57,713 nt of DNA from contig JAAYDZ010000036.1 in the NCBI GenBank assembly GCA_012728975.1, positions 1 through 57,713 of the forward strand, read 5' to 3'. Of the stretch, positions 33,883 to 41,687 are shown one piece after another. The first letter of the stretch is position 1, and every line of letters begins with the position of its first letter. The notes beneath the pieces were generated by a model. It was not told the origin of the DNA and did not search any database. It was given only the letters and a program-made list of their open reading frames with translations. This DNA is from Bacteroidales bacterium. Lineage in GTDB: Bacteria; Bacteroidota; Bacteroidia; Bacteroidales; UBA932. A program made the translations under genes and the position numbers.

Positions 33883-34863
33883 ATGATACTAAAAGAGCGT
33901 GACCAAATGTCAACAGGAGGGAGTAAAACAACCTCTTTAGCGTCAAGAAGTGTATATATAGATACCATAAAAGGTATATTGATTATCCTTGTTGTATTCG
34001 GACATTTTCTGGAAACAACATTTGAATGCCCGATTGATTGCCTCATCAGGAATATTATCTATTCATTCCATATGCCGTTATTTGTATTCTTATCAGGGTA
34101 TTTGACGCCAAGCGAGGATGATAGAATTATTCGTGGAATTAAGAAAGCCGCTATACTATATATTGTATTCCAAACGATAGAACTAATATTGCATGGAGAT
34201 TTCTCAATAAGAGGTTTTCTAACACCTTATTGGCATCTTTGGTATATATGGTGTGTGCTTTTTTGGAGAATTGGTATCTATTTCCTTAAAGACTACTTAA
34301 CTAACAAAACCATCATTATAGTCTCTTGTTTTATTGTAGGATTTGCAATAGGTTTTGTTCCAAGAAACTCAACTCTGGCAATACAAAGAATATTTGCATT
34401 CCTTCCATATTTTATGTTAGGTTATTTTTCAAAAGGAAAGCAACTGAAAGAGGGAATCAGCAAATTGGACATCAAATGGTTTATCTTATGTTTGCTTTGT
34501 TTAGTTCCGATTATGATATATAAGGGACAGAACTACTTTTTCATACTGACAAATTCGATGTCGTTTGAATGGAGTAAATTGAATATGTTTGGGCGATTTT
34601 CCGCATATATTATTGGAATTAGCTTCAGCGTCATAATATTGAGATTGACAAAAGAAAATAATATCTTATCTAAGATTGGAAAAGATAGTTTGATAATATA
34701 TTTGTTGCATACCGAATTTGTTTTGGCTGTAAGATACTTCCAGGTATTACCACGCAATCTGTTTATGTATATAATATACACAATAGTTACAATAACGGTG
34801 TTAATGCTATTGTCTTATTGTTTAAATAAAATAAAGTGGGGCAGACTAAAAAGCGTTATTTGA
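33883..34863 (+). CDS. Acyltransferase 3 family membrane protein
   Basis: A 326-residue integral membrane acyltransferase (OafA/WecH-like). The family's opening motif is seen in YIDTIKGILIILVVFGHF, with the conserved histidine, and the second conserved block is SFHMPLFVFLSGYL near residues 62-75; about ten hydrophobic helices follow. Members add acetyl or succinyl groups to surface sugars or small molecules. The ninth codon is also ATG and fits the family start better. Its A+T-rich composition and neighbours suggest a horizontally acquired gene. Confidence 0.75.
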   Translation: MILKERDQMSTGGSKTTSLASRSVYIDTIKGILIILVVFGHFLETTFECPIDCLIRNIIYSFHMPLFVFLSGYLTPSEDDRIIRGIKKAAILYIVFQTIELILHGDFSIRGFLTPYWHLWYIWCVLFWRIGIYFLKDYLTNKTIIIVSCFIVGFAIGFVPRNSTLAIQRIFAFLPYFMLGYFSKGKQLKEGISKLDIKWFILCLLCLVPIMIYKGQNYFFILTNSMSFEWSKLNMFGRFSAYIIGISFSVIILRLTKENNILSKIGKDSLIIYLLHTEFVLAVRYFQVLPRNLFMYIIYTIVTITVLMLLSYCLNKIKWGRLKSVI

Positions 34864-35029
34864 CTTTTTTGAGGAAAATATTGATACGGAAGAGACAAAT
34901 TATCTAATAATAACTTTATCATACTTTGACAAGTGTTTTTTTGAATTCGAACCCTTAAACAAAGAGCTGATTGTTATAAAAAACAGAAACCGGTTGTTTT
35001 GGAAAGATTATATTTGGAAAAAGCGGTAA
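34850..35029 (+). pseudogene. 3' remnant of an unknown gene
   Basis: Just after the acyltransferase stop, one frame is open for about 59 codons to a TAA at 35027-35029 with no start codon, reading ...DFFEENIDTEETNYLIIT... and ending ...LFWKDYIWKKR. The balanced composition looks like real protein. I take it as the tail of a gene whose front was lost or replaced by the acyltransferase gene. No family recognised. Confidence 0.35.
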
Positions 35030-35223
35030 CACTGCAAGAATGGTAAATTCCGACAAGAAACAGCAAAATTTAACTCAAAACCGCCACTATTTTGATAGAA
35101 AAAGAAAGAAAAATGCGTTATCTGTCGAAAAATGACTATTCATGCAATATCATTACCGATTTATATAGCAAAGCTGCTACAGATGTAGCAGTTTTGAGGT
35201 CAATTACATTATTGGTATCATTA
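35030..35223. other. Noncoding spacer with a small hairpin
   Basis: A+T-rich spacer before the DUF1016 stop. The only structure I see is CTGCTACA (35174-35181) / TGTAGCAG (35184-35191) followed by TTTT, a possible terminator for the plus-strand genes. No gene seen. Confidence 0.4.
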
Positions 35224-36258
35224 TTAATCTTCCGAAATTGTTTCTGCCAACTCGATGTATTCCTTTAACTTTCTTTGTAACAGTTTCTTGTCGATCAATT
35301 TGAGGTTGTATTCAGAGACCATTGTGGGAGATAAACTTCGGCTAAGCGCAAATTCCACAACCTCATCATCTTTGCTGGCGCAAAGGATAACACCCACACT
35401 CGGATTTTCGTTGTCTTTTTTCATTTCACGATCAAGAGCTTCTAAGTAGAGGTTCATCTTGCCTACATACTCCGGCTTGAATTCCCCTATTTTCAGCTCA
35501 AACGCCGCAAGACATGAAAGTCCTCTGTGATAGAAAAGCAAATCGATATAATAGTCGTGCTTTCCGACCTGCACGCGGTATTGTTCTCCAATAAAAGTGA
35601 AATCTTTGCCGATTTCAAGTATGAAGCTTTTTAGATTTCGTAATATAGACTTCTGTAAATCCCGTTCTGAAACAGGGTCCGGCACATCAAGAAAATCGAG
35701 TACATAATTGTCGAGAAAAACATTTCCGGTTGACTTTTTTGATTCGTCAATGGCTGGAGTTAGTGGTTTTTGCGATAACATATACCTTTCATAGTAACCG
35801 CTATCAATTTGTCTTGCTAATTCTCTTGCACTATATTTTCCTTTAATGCACATATTCATGTAAAACAGACGTTCTTCCATCGTTTTACATGCTGACATTA
35901 TCTTTAAATGATTAGACCAACTCAATTGTGTCAACAGTGTTGACACTTTTGGGTTGTCCTTATAAAGCTCGTAGAATTGCTTCATTCTATAAAGCCCACG
36001 ACGATTGAAACCTTTTAAGTCAGGGTAATTTGCTGCGAAGAAATCGGCAAGTTTCTGCACGAATGCATCACCGTATTCTACATTTTCAGATTGTTCGCTA
36101 ATGTGCTTGCCAATATCACGATACATTAAAATCAACTCCTCGTTGACCTTTCGATATGCACGATCTCTGGCAGACTCGATAATATCAATTATTGTTTTGA
36201 ATTGCTCATTGTAAGGCATTAATTCATTCATAGCCGTTCTCCTTGTCATTATTGGCAT
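35224..36258 (-). CDS. DUF1016 (YhcG-type) PDDEXK nuclease family protein
   Basis: A 344-residue protein with the two DUF1016 parts: an N-terminal helical DNA-binding domain (IIESARDRAYRKVNEELILMYRDIGKHI, split here around residue 20-48, then FNRRGLYRMKQFYELY) and a C-terminal PDDEXK nuclease (YIDLLFYHRGL then AAFELKIGEF, giving the Asp and the Glu-X-Lys catalytic set). Family members accompany restriction systems and mobile elements, but no methylase or specificity gene is near, so it is an orphan. ATGs at 36258, 36249 and 36231 are all possible starts. A -7 element TAAATTTG lies at 36285-36278. Confidence 0.85.
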   Translation of the reverse strand: MPIMTRRTAMNELMPYNEQFKTIIDIIESARDRAYRKVNEELILMYRDIGKHISEQSENVEYGDAFVQKLADFFAANYPDLKGFNRRGLYRMKQFYELYKDNPKVSTLLTQLSWSNHLKIMSACKTMEERLFYMNMCIKGKYSARELARQIDSGYYERYMLSQKPLTPAIDESKKSTGNVFLDNYVLDFLDVPDPVSERDLQKSILRNLKSFILEIGKDFTFIGEQYRVQVGKHDYYIDLLFYHRGLSCLAAFELKIGEFKPEYVGKMNLYLEALDREMKKDNENPSVGVILCASKDDEVVEFALSRSLSPTMVSEYNLKLIDKKLLQRKLKEYIELAETISED

Positions 36259-36277
36259 CTGAAAAAGTTATTTGCTA

Positions 36278-36285
36278 CAAATTTA
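36278..36285 (-). promoter_or_regulatory. -7 element of the DUF1016 gene
   Basis: TAAATTTG on the minus strand, 19 bases before the first ATG; the -33 is not clear. Confidence 0.4.
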
Positions 36286-36370
36286 AGAAAAATGTTTCTC
36301 TATTTCCTACATCCGATTTGTCGCTATTTGATCAATTTTTTATACAACTAAATCCAAAACCAGGCAAATT

Positions 36371-36427
36371 GCACAACAAAACAAGCAGTTTTTCAACAAA
36401 TTGCATAACTAATTATGCAATTTGTTG
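36371..36427. repeat. 57-bp dispersed repeat, copy A, with a perfect palindrome
   Basis: Begins GCACAACAAAACAAGCA, identical to 57498-57514, and aligns without gaps to 57498-57554 at 43 of 57 positions by hand count. Its second half is a perfect 15-bp inverted repeat, CAACAAATTGCATAA (36394-36408) and complement (36413-36427), with a 4-base loop. It lies in the 343-base spacer between two divergent genes; that spacer has no gene. Confidence 0.65.
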
Positions 36428-36481
36428 ATTGATTTATTCCCCGTATATTATGTAAAATGCAAGTATCCCAATTGTTTTCAA

Positions 36482-36489
36482 TAACTTTG
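36482..36489 (+). promoter_or_regulatory. Possible -7 element of the 4-hydroxybutyrate dehydrogenase gene
   Basis: TAACTTTG matches TAnnTTTG, 112 bases before the ATG; no good -33. Confidence 0.3.
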
Positions 36490-36601
36490 CTTTTGTTTGT
36501 TACATTGCAGCGTCAATTATAAATAGCGATATATTATTTTAAAGTCCATAAAGCCTCATTTTGCTCCATGTGCGCAGAATAAATAATAACGAAATACAAT
36601 C

Positions 36602-37717
36602 ATGCAACTCTTTAAACTGAAAACCCGATTGCATCAATTTGACAAGTTTGCCGAATTTGCTCATGAGTTCGGTCTTAACGAGATGGACCTGGTGGTAACT
36701 AACGATTATCTATACGAGCCTTTCATGAAGCCGCTCAATTTGAAATGTTATTTCATTATGAAGGGAAAATATGGTCCGGGTGAACCTTCGGACGAGATGA
36801 TGAATGCCATTTTGCGAGATGTGAAGCCGTTGAAATTTAGCCGTGTCATCGCTATCGGTGGAGGTACCATCATGGACATCTCCAAGCTTTTAGTGCTAAA
36901 AGGATTGGAAGATGTGACAGATGCTTTTGAACGAAAAATACCGCTGGTAAAAGAAAAACAACTCATTATTCTACCTGCCACATGTGGAACCGGCAGCGAA
37001 GTGACCAATATTTCCATTGCAGAAATAAAGTCCAAAAAGACAAAGATGGGTTTGGCTGACGATGCTTTAATGCCGGACGACGCAGTGCTTATACCCGAAT
37101 TATTGCGCGGACTTCCATACAGACCATATATTGCAAGCGCTATTGATGCTCTTATTCATGCTATGGAGTCATACTTATCACCAAGAGCCAATCCATATAC
37201 TCAAACCTTTAGTCGTGCTGCTATCGAAATAATAGTTGATATCTTTATGAAGATAGCCGAACATGGGCCGGATTATCGACTTGAACGCCTTGGCGAAATG
37301 CTTATGGCCAGTAATTACGCGGGAATTGCATTTGGAAATGCCGGAACAGGTGCCGTGCATGCGCTTTCCTATCCTCTTGGAGGAAAATATCACGTTCCGC
37401 ATGGTGAATCCAATTATCAATTTTTAACGGAAGTATTTAAAATATATCAACAGAAGAATCCCACAGGGAAAATTCAAGAACTCAATAATATTTTCACCAA
37501 AAATTTCCAATGGCCAAGCGAAGATATCTACGATAAACTAGACGAATTGCTCTCCAACCTCTTAGAAAAGAAGCCTCTGAAAGATTATGGCATGACGGAA
37601 GCCGATATCACCGGCTTTGCAGATAGCGTTATTAAAACACAACAACGCTTACTTGCCAATAACTATGTTGAAATAACTCAAAAAGAGATAGAAAATATTT
37701 ATAGAAAACGATATTAA
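36602..37717 (+). CDS. 4hbD: 4-hydroxybutyrate dehydrogenase (iron-containing ADH family)
   Basis: An iron-dependent alcohol dehydrogenase of 371 residues, the exact length I recall for Clostridium kluyveri 4-hydroxybutyrate dehydrogenase, which interconverts 4-hydroxybutyrate and succinate semialdehyde with NAD. The match to the remembered sequence runs along the whole protein: KYGPGEPSDEMMNAI, AIGGGTIMDISK, PATCGTGSEVTNISIAE, DALIHAMESYLSPRANPYT, GNAGTGAVHALSYPLGGKYH, VPHGESNYQF, DSVIKTQQRLLANNY. Asp and three His metal ligands are present. In fermenters it works with succinate-semialdehyde and 4-hydroxybutyryl-CoA enzymes, none of which is adjacent. Isolated gene between an accessory island and tRNA-Leu. 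Confidence 0.88.
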   Translation: MQLFKLKTRLHQFDKFAEFAHEFGLNEMDLVVTNDYLYEPFMKPLNLKCYFIMKGKYGPGEPSDEMMNAILRDVKPLKFSRVIAIGGGTIMDISKLLVLKGLEDVTDAFERKIPLVKEKQLIILPATCGTGSEVTNISIAEIKSKKTKMGLADDALMPDDAVLIPELLRGLPYRPYIASAIDALIHAMESYLSPRANPYTQTFSRAAIEIIVDIFMKIAEHGPDYRLERLGEMLMASNYAGIAFGNAGTGAVHALSYPLGGKYHVPHGESNYQFLTEVFKIYQQKNPTGKIQELNNIFTKNFQWPSEDIYDKLDELLSNLLEKKPLKDYGMTEADITGFADSVIKTQQRLLANNYVEITQKEIENIYRKRY

Positions 37718-37718
37718 A

Positions 37719-37751
37719 GAGAAAAAAGAGTTCTCTCGAACTCTTTTTCTC
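37719..37751. terminator. Bidirectional terminator at the 4hbD / tRNA-Leu junction
   Basis: GAGAAAAAAGAGTTC (37719-37733) pairs with GAACTCTTTTTCTC (37738-37751), one A bulged, 4-base loop. It starts directly at the 3' end of the tRNA on the minus strand and two bases after the dehydrogenase stop on the plus strand. Confidence 0.8.
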
Positions 37752-37752
37752 G

Positions 37753-37836
37753 TACCCGGAGCCGGGGTCGAACCGGCACAGCCTCTCGGCCACTGGTGTT
37801 TGAGACCAGCGCGTCTACCTATTCCGCCATCCGGGC
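37753..37836 (-). tRNA. tRNA-Leu (CAA)
   Basis: An 84-base cloverleaf with a long variable arm (class II). Read on the minus strand: acceptor GCCCGGA with TCCGGGT (first pair G:T), anticodon stem CTGGT/ACCAG with loop CTCAAAC giving anticodon CAA, variable arm TGGCCGAGAGGCTG, T loop GTTCGAC. CCA is not encoded (the sequence goes on ACG). Confidence 0.95.
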
Positions 37837-37868
37837 AGTAATTATATGGTAAACATATAATAGGTCGG

Positions 37869-37899
37869 CAAAAGTAGAGAAATATTTGAAATTATCAAA
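37869..37899 (-). promoter_or_regulatory. Promoter of tRNA-Leu
   Basis: On the minus strand TTTG (37899-37896), 19 bases, TACTTTTG (37876-37869): exact consensus, and the same -7 and spacing as the promoter of the other tRNA at 3193-3223. It lies directly beside the stop codon of the lipoprotein gene at 37901. Confidence 0.78.
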
Positions 37900-37900
37900 A

Positions 37901-38719
37901 TCACTCCTGATTGAGTTTGTATTTGGCGAATGCTGTAATCAGCTCATTGTGGTGTGACTTCCAGGCCTTACGATAGAGACGTCCTACCTCGTCCAACCAC
38001 GCCTGATCTCGTTTTCCCTCTAAGCTGCTCCCAACTGCCGCCTCTCCACCTGCCGCATAGTACATTTCGCGTGTAGTGCTGCCGATGCGTGCATAACGAC
38101 CTGTATTTGGTTTGAGATCCTCATTTGTAAGCGTCAGATAAAAGTCGAGCATCTCTTCGGTGCAGGTACGGTTCTCTTTGACCTGCGGAAACATCGTAGT
38201 GTCAGCGATATAGACCGTAACTCCATCTTTGAAAACATATGGCTCATAGTGTCCGGGAACATACATATCCTCATAGACCACTCCGGATACGGGAAACTGA
38301 GCTCCAGATTGCCACTGGATCCATTCTCGGATGGTCTCGAAATCCTCGTATGATACACTTCCCGTTGCATTGAAAACCGCATCTGCAATCCATATAGCCA
38401 GCTTTTCAGGCGAAGGATTGAGCATAAGAACTTTGCCTCTTTTAGCGACGCCGAGACGTTTATCCACTCCGGTATAATACTCATACAGCTTTACAGGATA
38501 ACCCTCCCATCCGGGATGGTCTTTGACCTCTCCGACCAGAGTTTGTGCCATATAGGCAGCGTCCAAAGTGGTTTCACATCTGGCTGTCAACGCAGGCAGA
38601 GAATCCTTGAGATATCTCTTTAGAGCGGACTCCATGCCTATGTGTGTGCGGTCACAACTGCAGAGCAGGCAGCAGAATGCACAACATATTGTCAGCATTC
38701 CCAATCGTATTATTTTCAT
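37901..38719 (-). CDS. Lipoprotein of unknown function
   Basis: A 272-residue protein with a lipoprotein signal (MLTICCAFCCLLCSC). The body has EWIQWQSGAQFPVSGVVYED and VPGHYEPYVFKDGVTVYI, suggesting a small globular exported domain; no family recognised. It starts 16 bases after aroC, so it is probably made with the aromatic-pathway genes, though nothing in it suggests a role there. Confidence 0.6.
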   Translation of the reverse strand: MKIIRLGMLTICCAFCCLLCSCDRTHIGMESALKRYLKDSLPALTARCETTLDAAYMAQTLVGEVKDHPGWEGYPVKLYEYYTGVDKRLGVAKRGKVLMLNPSPEKLAIWIADAVFNATGSVSYEDFETIREWIQWQSGAQFPVSGVVYEDMYVPGHYEPYVFKDGVTVYIADTTMFPQVKENRTCTEEMLDFYLTLTNEDLKPNTGRYARIGSTTREMYYAAGGEAAVGSSLEGKRDQAWLDEVGRLYRKAWKSHHNELITAFAKYKLNQE

Positions 38720-38735
38720 ATCAGCTAGGTTTAAT

Positions 38736-39749
38736 TTAAGTCAAATGCATATCCGCAAGCACGCAGGCGGTCATTGCTTCCACAACAGGGGGCACGCGTA
38801 ATGCAAAACAGACATCGTGTCGACCTGAAACTGAGATTTCGGTCATCACCTTCCTGGCAAAATCAAAGGTGGTCTGAGTCTTGCGAATTGAAGAGGTGGG
38901 CTTTACGGCGACACGAAATATCACAGGATTGCCGTTGGAAATACCGCCGTTGATACCTCCCGCTCCATTCTTCGCGGTATGGCCATATTGATCGACAAAG
39001 GGGTCATTGTGCTGGGATCCCTTCATCCATGAGGCTGCAAATCCGTCACCAAACTCGATACCGCGTATACCGGGAATGGAAAATATTGCGTGTGATATCA
39101 AAGATTCCAGGGAATTGAAGAAGGGCTCTCCGAGTCCGGCCGGAATATTGGTACATACACATTCTATAATGCCTCCAAGTGAGTCGCCCTCTTCTATGGT
39201 CTTCTCAAGAAGAGCATCCACAGCATCTTTATCTAAGGTGGAAATTTCTCCGACTTCAATCAGAGTGGCCTTTATATCAATGGGGGAGATGATCTTTTTG
39301 GCCACAACGCCCGCGGCTACAAGCGGTAGTGTCATTCGCCCGGAGAAAATACCTCCACCGGTAAAATCAGCATTCTCAAAATCTCCCTTCTGCGAGAAAT
39401 ATTTTACGTAAGCCGTAAAATCAGCATGACCGGGACGGGGAATATTTTTCAACGAAGTGTAATCCTGCGGACGAATGTTTTTATTATCAAATTCGATGGT
39501 CAGAGGTTCGCCCGAAGTAATCATTACTCCGTCATCTCCTTTGCGGATCCCGCTTTTTATGATAGGAATGTCCTCCTCGATGCGCTGTGTAGTGCCTTTT
39601 CTACCGCTTTTGCGTCTTAGGATATCTTGTGTAAAATCGATCGGATCAAGCGGCAAACCTTTAGGAACGCCCTCTATGGTTATCCCTACCACCGGAGCGT
39701 GTGACGCTCCGAAAATTGTAATTCTGAAGTTTTCACCGAAGCTATTCAT
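38736..39749 (-). CDS. aroC: Chorismate synthase
   Basis: Removes phosphate from 5-enolpyruvylshikimate-3-phosphate to give chorismate, using reduced flavin without net redox change. Conserved segments: FGASHAPVVGITIEGVPKG (His near residue 15), RPGHADFT near 117, and SGRHDVCFALRVPPVVEAM near the end; 337 residues is close to the family length. I use the ATG at 39749; it lies one base after the stop of the aroD-aroA fusion, whose product is its substrate. The two enzymes catalyse consecutive steps. Confidence 0.95.
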   Translation of the reverse strand: MNSFGENFRITIFGASHAPVVGITIEGVPKGLPLDPIDFTQDILRRKSGRKGTTQRIEEDIPIIKSGIRKGDDGVMITSGEPLTIEFDNKNIRPQDYTSLKNIPRPGHADFTAYVKYFSQKGDFENADFTGGGIFSGRMTLPLVAAGVVAKKIISPIDIKATLIEVGEISTLDKDAVDALLEKTIEEGDSLGGIIECVCTNIPAGLGEPFFNSLESLISHAIFSIPGIRGIEFGDGFAASWMKGSQHNDPFVDQYGHTAKNGAGGINGGISNGNPVIFRVAVKPTSSIRKTQTTFDFARKVMTEISVSGRHDVCFALRVPPVVEAMTACVLADMHLT

Positions 39750-39750
39750 A

Positions 39751-41679
39751 TCAATTAAATTTTCTTTGGTCCAGTTTGGCGAGTTCCGCAAGAAAACCCG
39801 GGAAGGATTTGTCAATACAATCGGTATCGTCTATTACTATTTCCGAAGTAGCGAGGAGGTTTGCAATTGAAAGCACCATTGCCAGGCGGTGGTCGCCGTG
39901 TGAGGAACATTCAGCCCCCATAAATTCAAAATCCTCGTTCCCCCTGATGAGCATGTAGTCGCCCCGAATCTCCACCCGGACACCCAGTTTGCGAAACTCC
40001 TGGGCAAAACTGTGTGCACGATTGCTCTCTTTATTGCGAAGGCGACGGATCCCCTGTATACAACTTTCGCCGTTAGCTCGTGTAGCTAACAGGAATAGAG
40101 GTGCAAAGAGATCGGGTGCATCGGTGATATCATATACAAAGGGGCAAATAATGGACTTTCGGATGTTGATATTCCCCTCCTTATCCTTGACGATATCCAC
40201 ATGGTTCTGCTCCAGGAAGTCATATATCATCGCATCTGCCTGATTGGAGAACAAATCCATACCGCGGATGGTGACATCCCCCATCATCGCTCCGGCTACA
40301 AGCATAATCGCGGCAGCACTCCAATCCTTCTCCACTTCGAGTCCATGCAAGGGCTTTATCTGCTGTCCGCCGGAGATAAAAAAGGATCTGGAATCCTCAT
40401 ATTCCTCTCCACTGATCTCAATGTCAATCCCAAAAAATTCGGCCAAATAGATGGTAAGATCAATATAAGGATTGCTGGTGGGATCAGCGATATGTAAAAT
40501 AGAGTCTTGAGCGCATTGAGAAAGCGCAAGCAGCATTCCCGATATCATCTGGGATCCGCGAGCCCCTGAGATATTGACAATTTTGCCATGGAGCCTTCCG
40601 GAAACTGTTGCGGGAAGGTAATGTTCGTCGCGATAACTGATTTTAAGTCCCATTGACCGCAGAGCCGTTGCGTGTTCACGGATTTTACGATTGTTGAGAG
40701 TTTTTTCACCAATTATGCTGATGTCTGAGTTGCTTAGACCTGCAAGAGGGATACAGAGGCGCGCCAGCAATCCTGATTCACCTACGAAAAGTTTATTGTC
40801 CTTAACCACCAGACCCTTTTCATGAATGTGCTGGTGTCCTGTGAGGACAAGTGTGCGACCTTCAAACGAGATATCTGCTCCCAATTGCCAGGCCACTGAG
40901 AGTGCTGACTGGGTGTCATCACAAAGGGTAAGATTGTAGAGACGCGTGGTGCCTTTAGCAAGGGCTGCAAGCAGAATTGCGCGTTGTGCGAAACTCTTGG
41001 AGGAAGGAATATCCACCTCTCCTTTCAACTTAATGTCGCCCTCCAACAAATTGTAGTAGCAGGGTTGCCCTGGTGCGGTTTCAAACCCGCGGCGTGGGGA
41101 GACATAGTAGAGCGGTGCTCCCAGGGTGACGGATTTGAGTCTTGATGGAGCCCCCGCAGCACCCATCGCAAAAGCAATAAGTCGCCCGGGAGGGAATTCA
41201 TTGTACAGGGAGAGGACTCTCTTTGCATCATCCGCTGATTTGGCGGTAGTGACTATTTTAACTATATCCGCTCCTTCGGCAAAGGCATTACTCACAATAG
41301 AGCGAAGTTCTTCCACGGGGTTAGTGTGGTGCCAATTATGATAGGAGTAGATGGTCTTGCAAAATTTATTCATCGCCAGCGAAGAGAGCCACTTGCGAGA
41401 CTCTTCAGGGAGAGAGGTCTCAATATCCACGGCATTTGCACCTGCAAGAATGGCTGTCGAGAGAGCGTTTATGGCATCCTCCCTTTCCGTTGCAAGACGA
41501 CAAGGATAGGCGGCCAGAAGAGCTGCCTCTCTCCGGCAGGAAAAAACATCCTTTATCTCCTGTTCGGAGAAACCGCATTTGTCAAGCCGTATCTCAAGTA
41601 CTTCATCGCGCCTGGTTTCGGCCATGAACTTGCAGTAGATGCTGTCGATATCCCTTATGCTGATGCAGACTTTTGCCAT
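39751..41679 (-). CDS. aroDA: Fusion of type I 3-dehydroquinate dehydratase and EPSP synthase
   Basis: A 642-residue two-domain enzyme. Residues 1-212 are a type I dehydroquinate dehydratase with all catalytic residues: Glu29/Arg31 (EIRLD), His114 (YSYHNW), Schiff-base Lys141 (DIVKIV), Arg180 (APSRL) and Gln205 (APGQ). Residues about 215-642 are 3-phosphoshikimate 1-carboxyvinyltransferase: IPSSKSFAQRAILLAALA, GESGLLAR at 300-307 in the place of GNAGTxxR, DAPDLFAPLFLLA, NKESNRA and HGDHRLAM. The steps catalysed (3 and 6 of the shikimate pathway) are not consecutive. The gene is read with aroC; the substitutions in the GNAGT-type loop may affect phosphoenolpyruvate or glyphosate binding. Confidence 0.92.
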   Translation of the reverse strand: MAKVCISIRDIDSIYCKFMAETRRDEVLEIRLDKCGFSEQEIKDVFSCRREAALLAAYPCRLATEREDAINALSTAILAGANAVDIETSLPEESRKWLSSLAMNKFCKTIYSYHNWHHTNPVEELRSIVSNAFAEGADIVKIVTTAKSADDAKRVLSLYNEFPPGRLIAFAMGAAGAPSRLKSVTLGAPLYYVSPRRGFETAPGQPCYYNLLEGDIKLKGEVDIPSSKSFAQRAILLAALAKGTTRLYNLTLCDDTQSALSVAWQLGADISFEGRTLVLTGHQHIHEKGLVVKDNKLFVGESGLLARLCIPLAGLSNSDISIIGEKTLNNRKIREHATALRSMGLKISYRDEHYLPATVSGRLHGKIVNISGARGSQMISGMLLALSQCAQDSILHIADPTSNPYIDLTIYLAEFFGIDIEISGEEYEDSRSFFISGGQQIKPLHGLEVEKDWSAAAIMLVAGAMMGDVTIRGMDLFSNQADAMIYDFLEQNHVDIVKDKEGNINIRKSIICPFVYDITDAPDLFAPLFLLATRANGESCIQGIRRLRNKESNRAHSFAQEFRKLGVRVEIRGDYMLIRGNEDFEFMGAECSSHGDHRLAMVLSIANLLATSEIVIDDTDCIDKSFPGFLAELAKLDQRKFN

Positions 41680-41687
41680 AGATTGAG

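Noticed and set aside
35224-36258. Restriction-modification or other full defence system around DUF1016
   Set aside because: No methylase, specificity, helicase or abortive-infection partner is adjacent; only an orphan nuclease can be supported.
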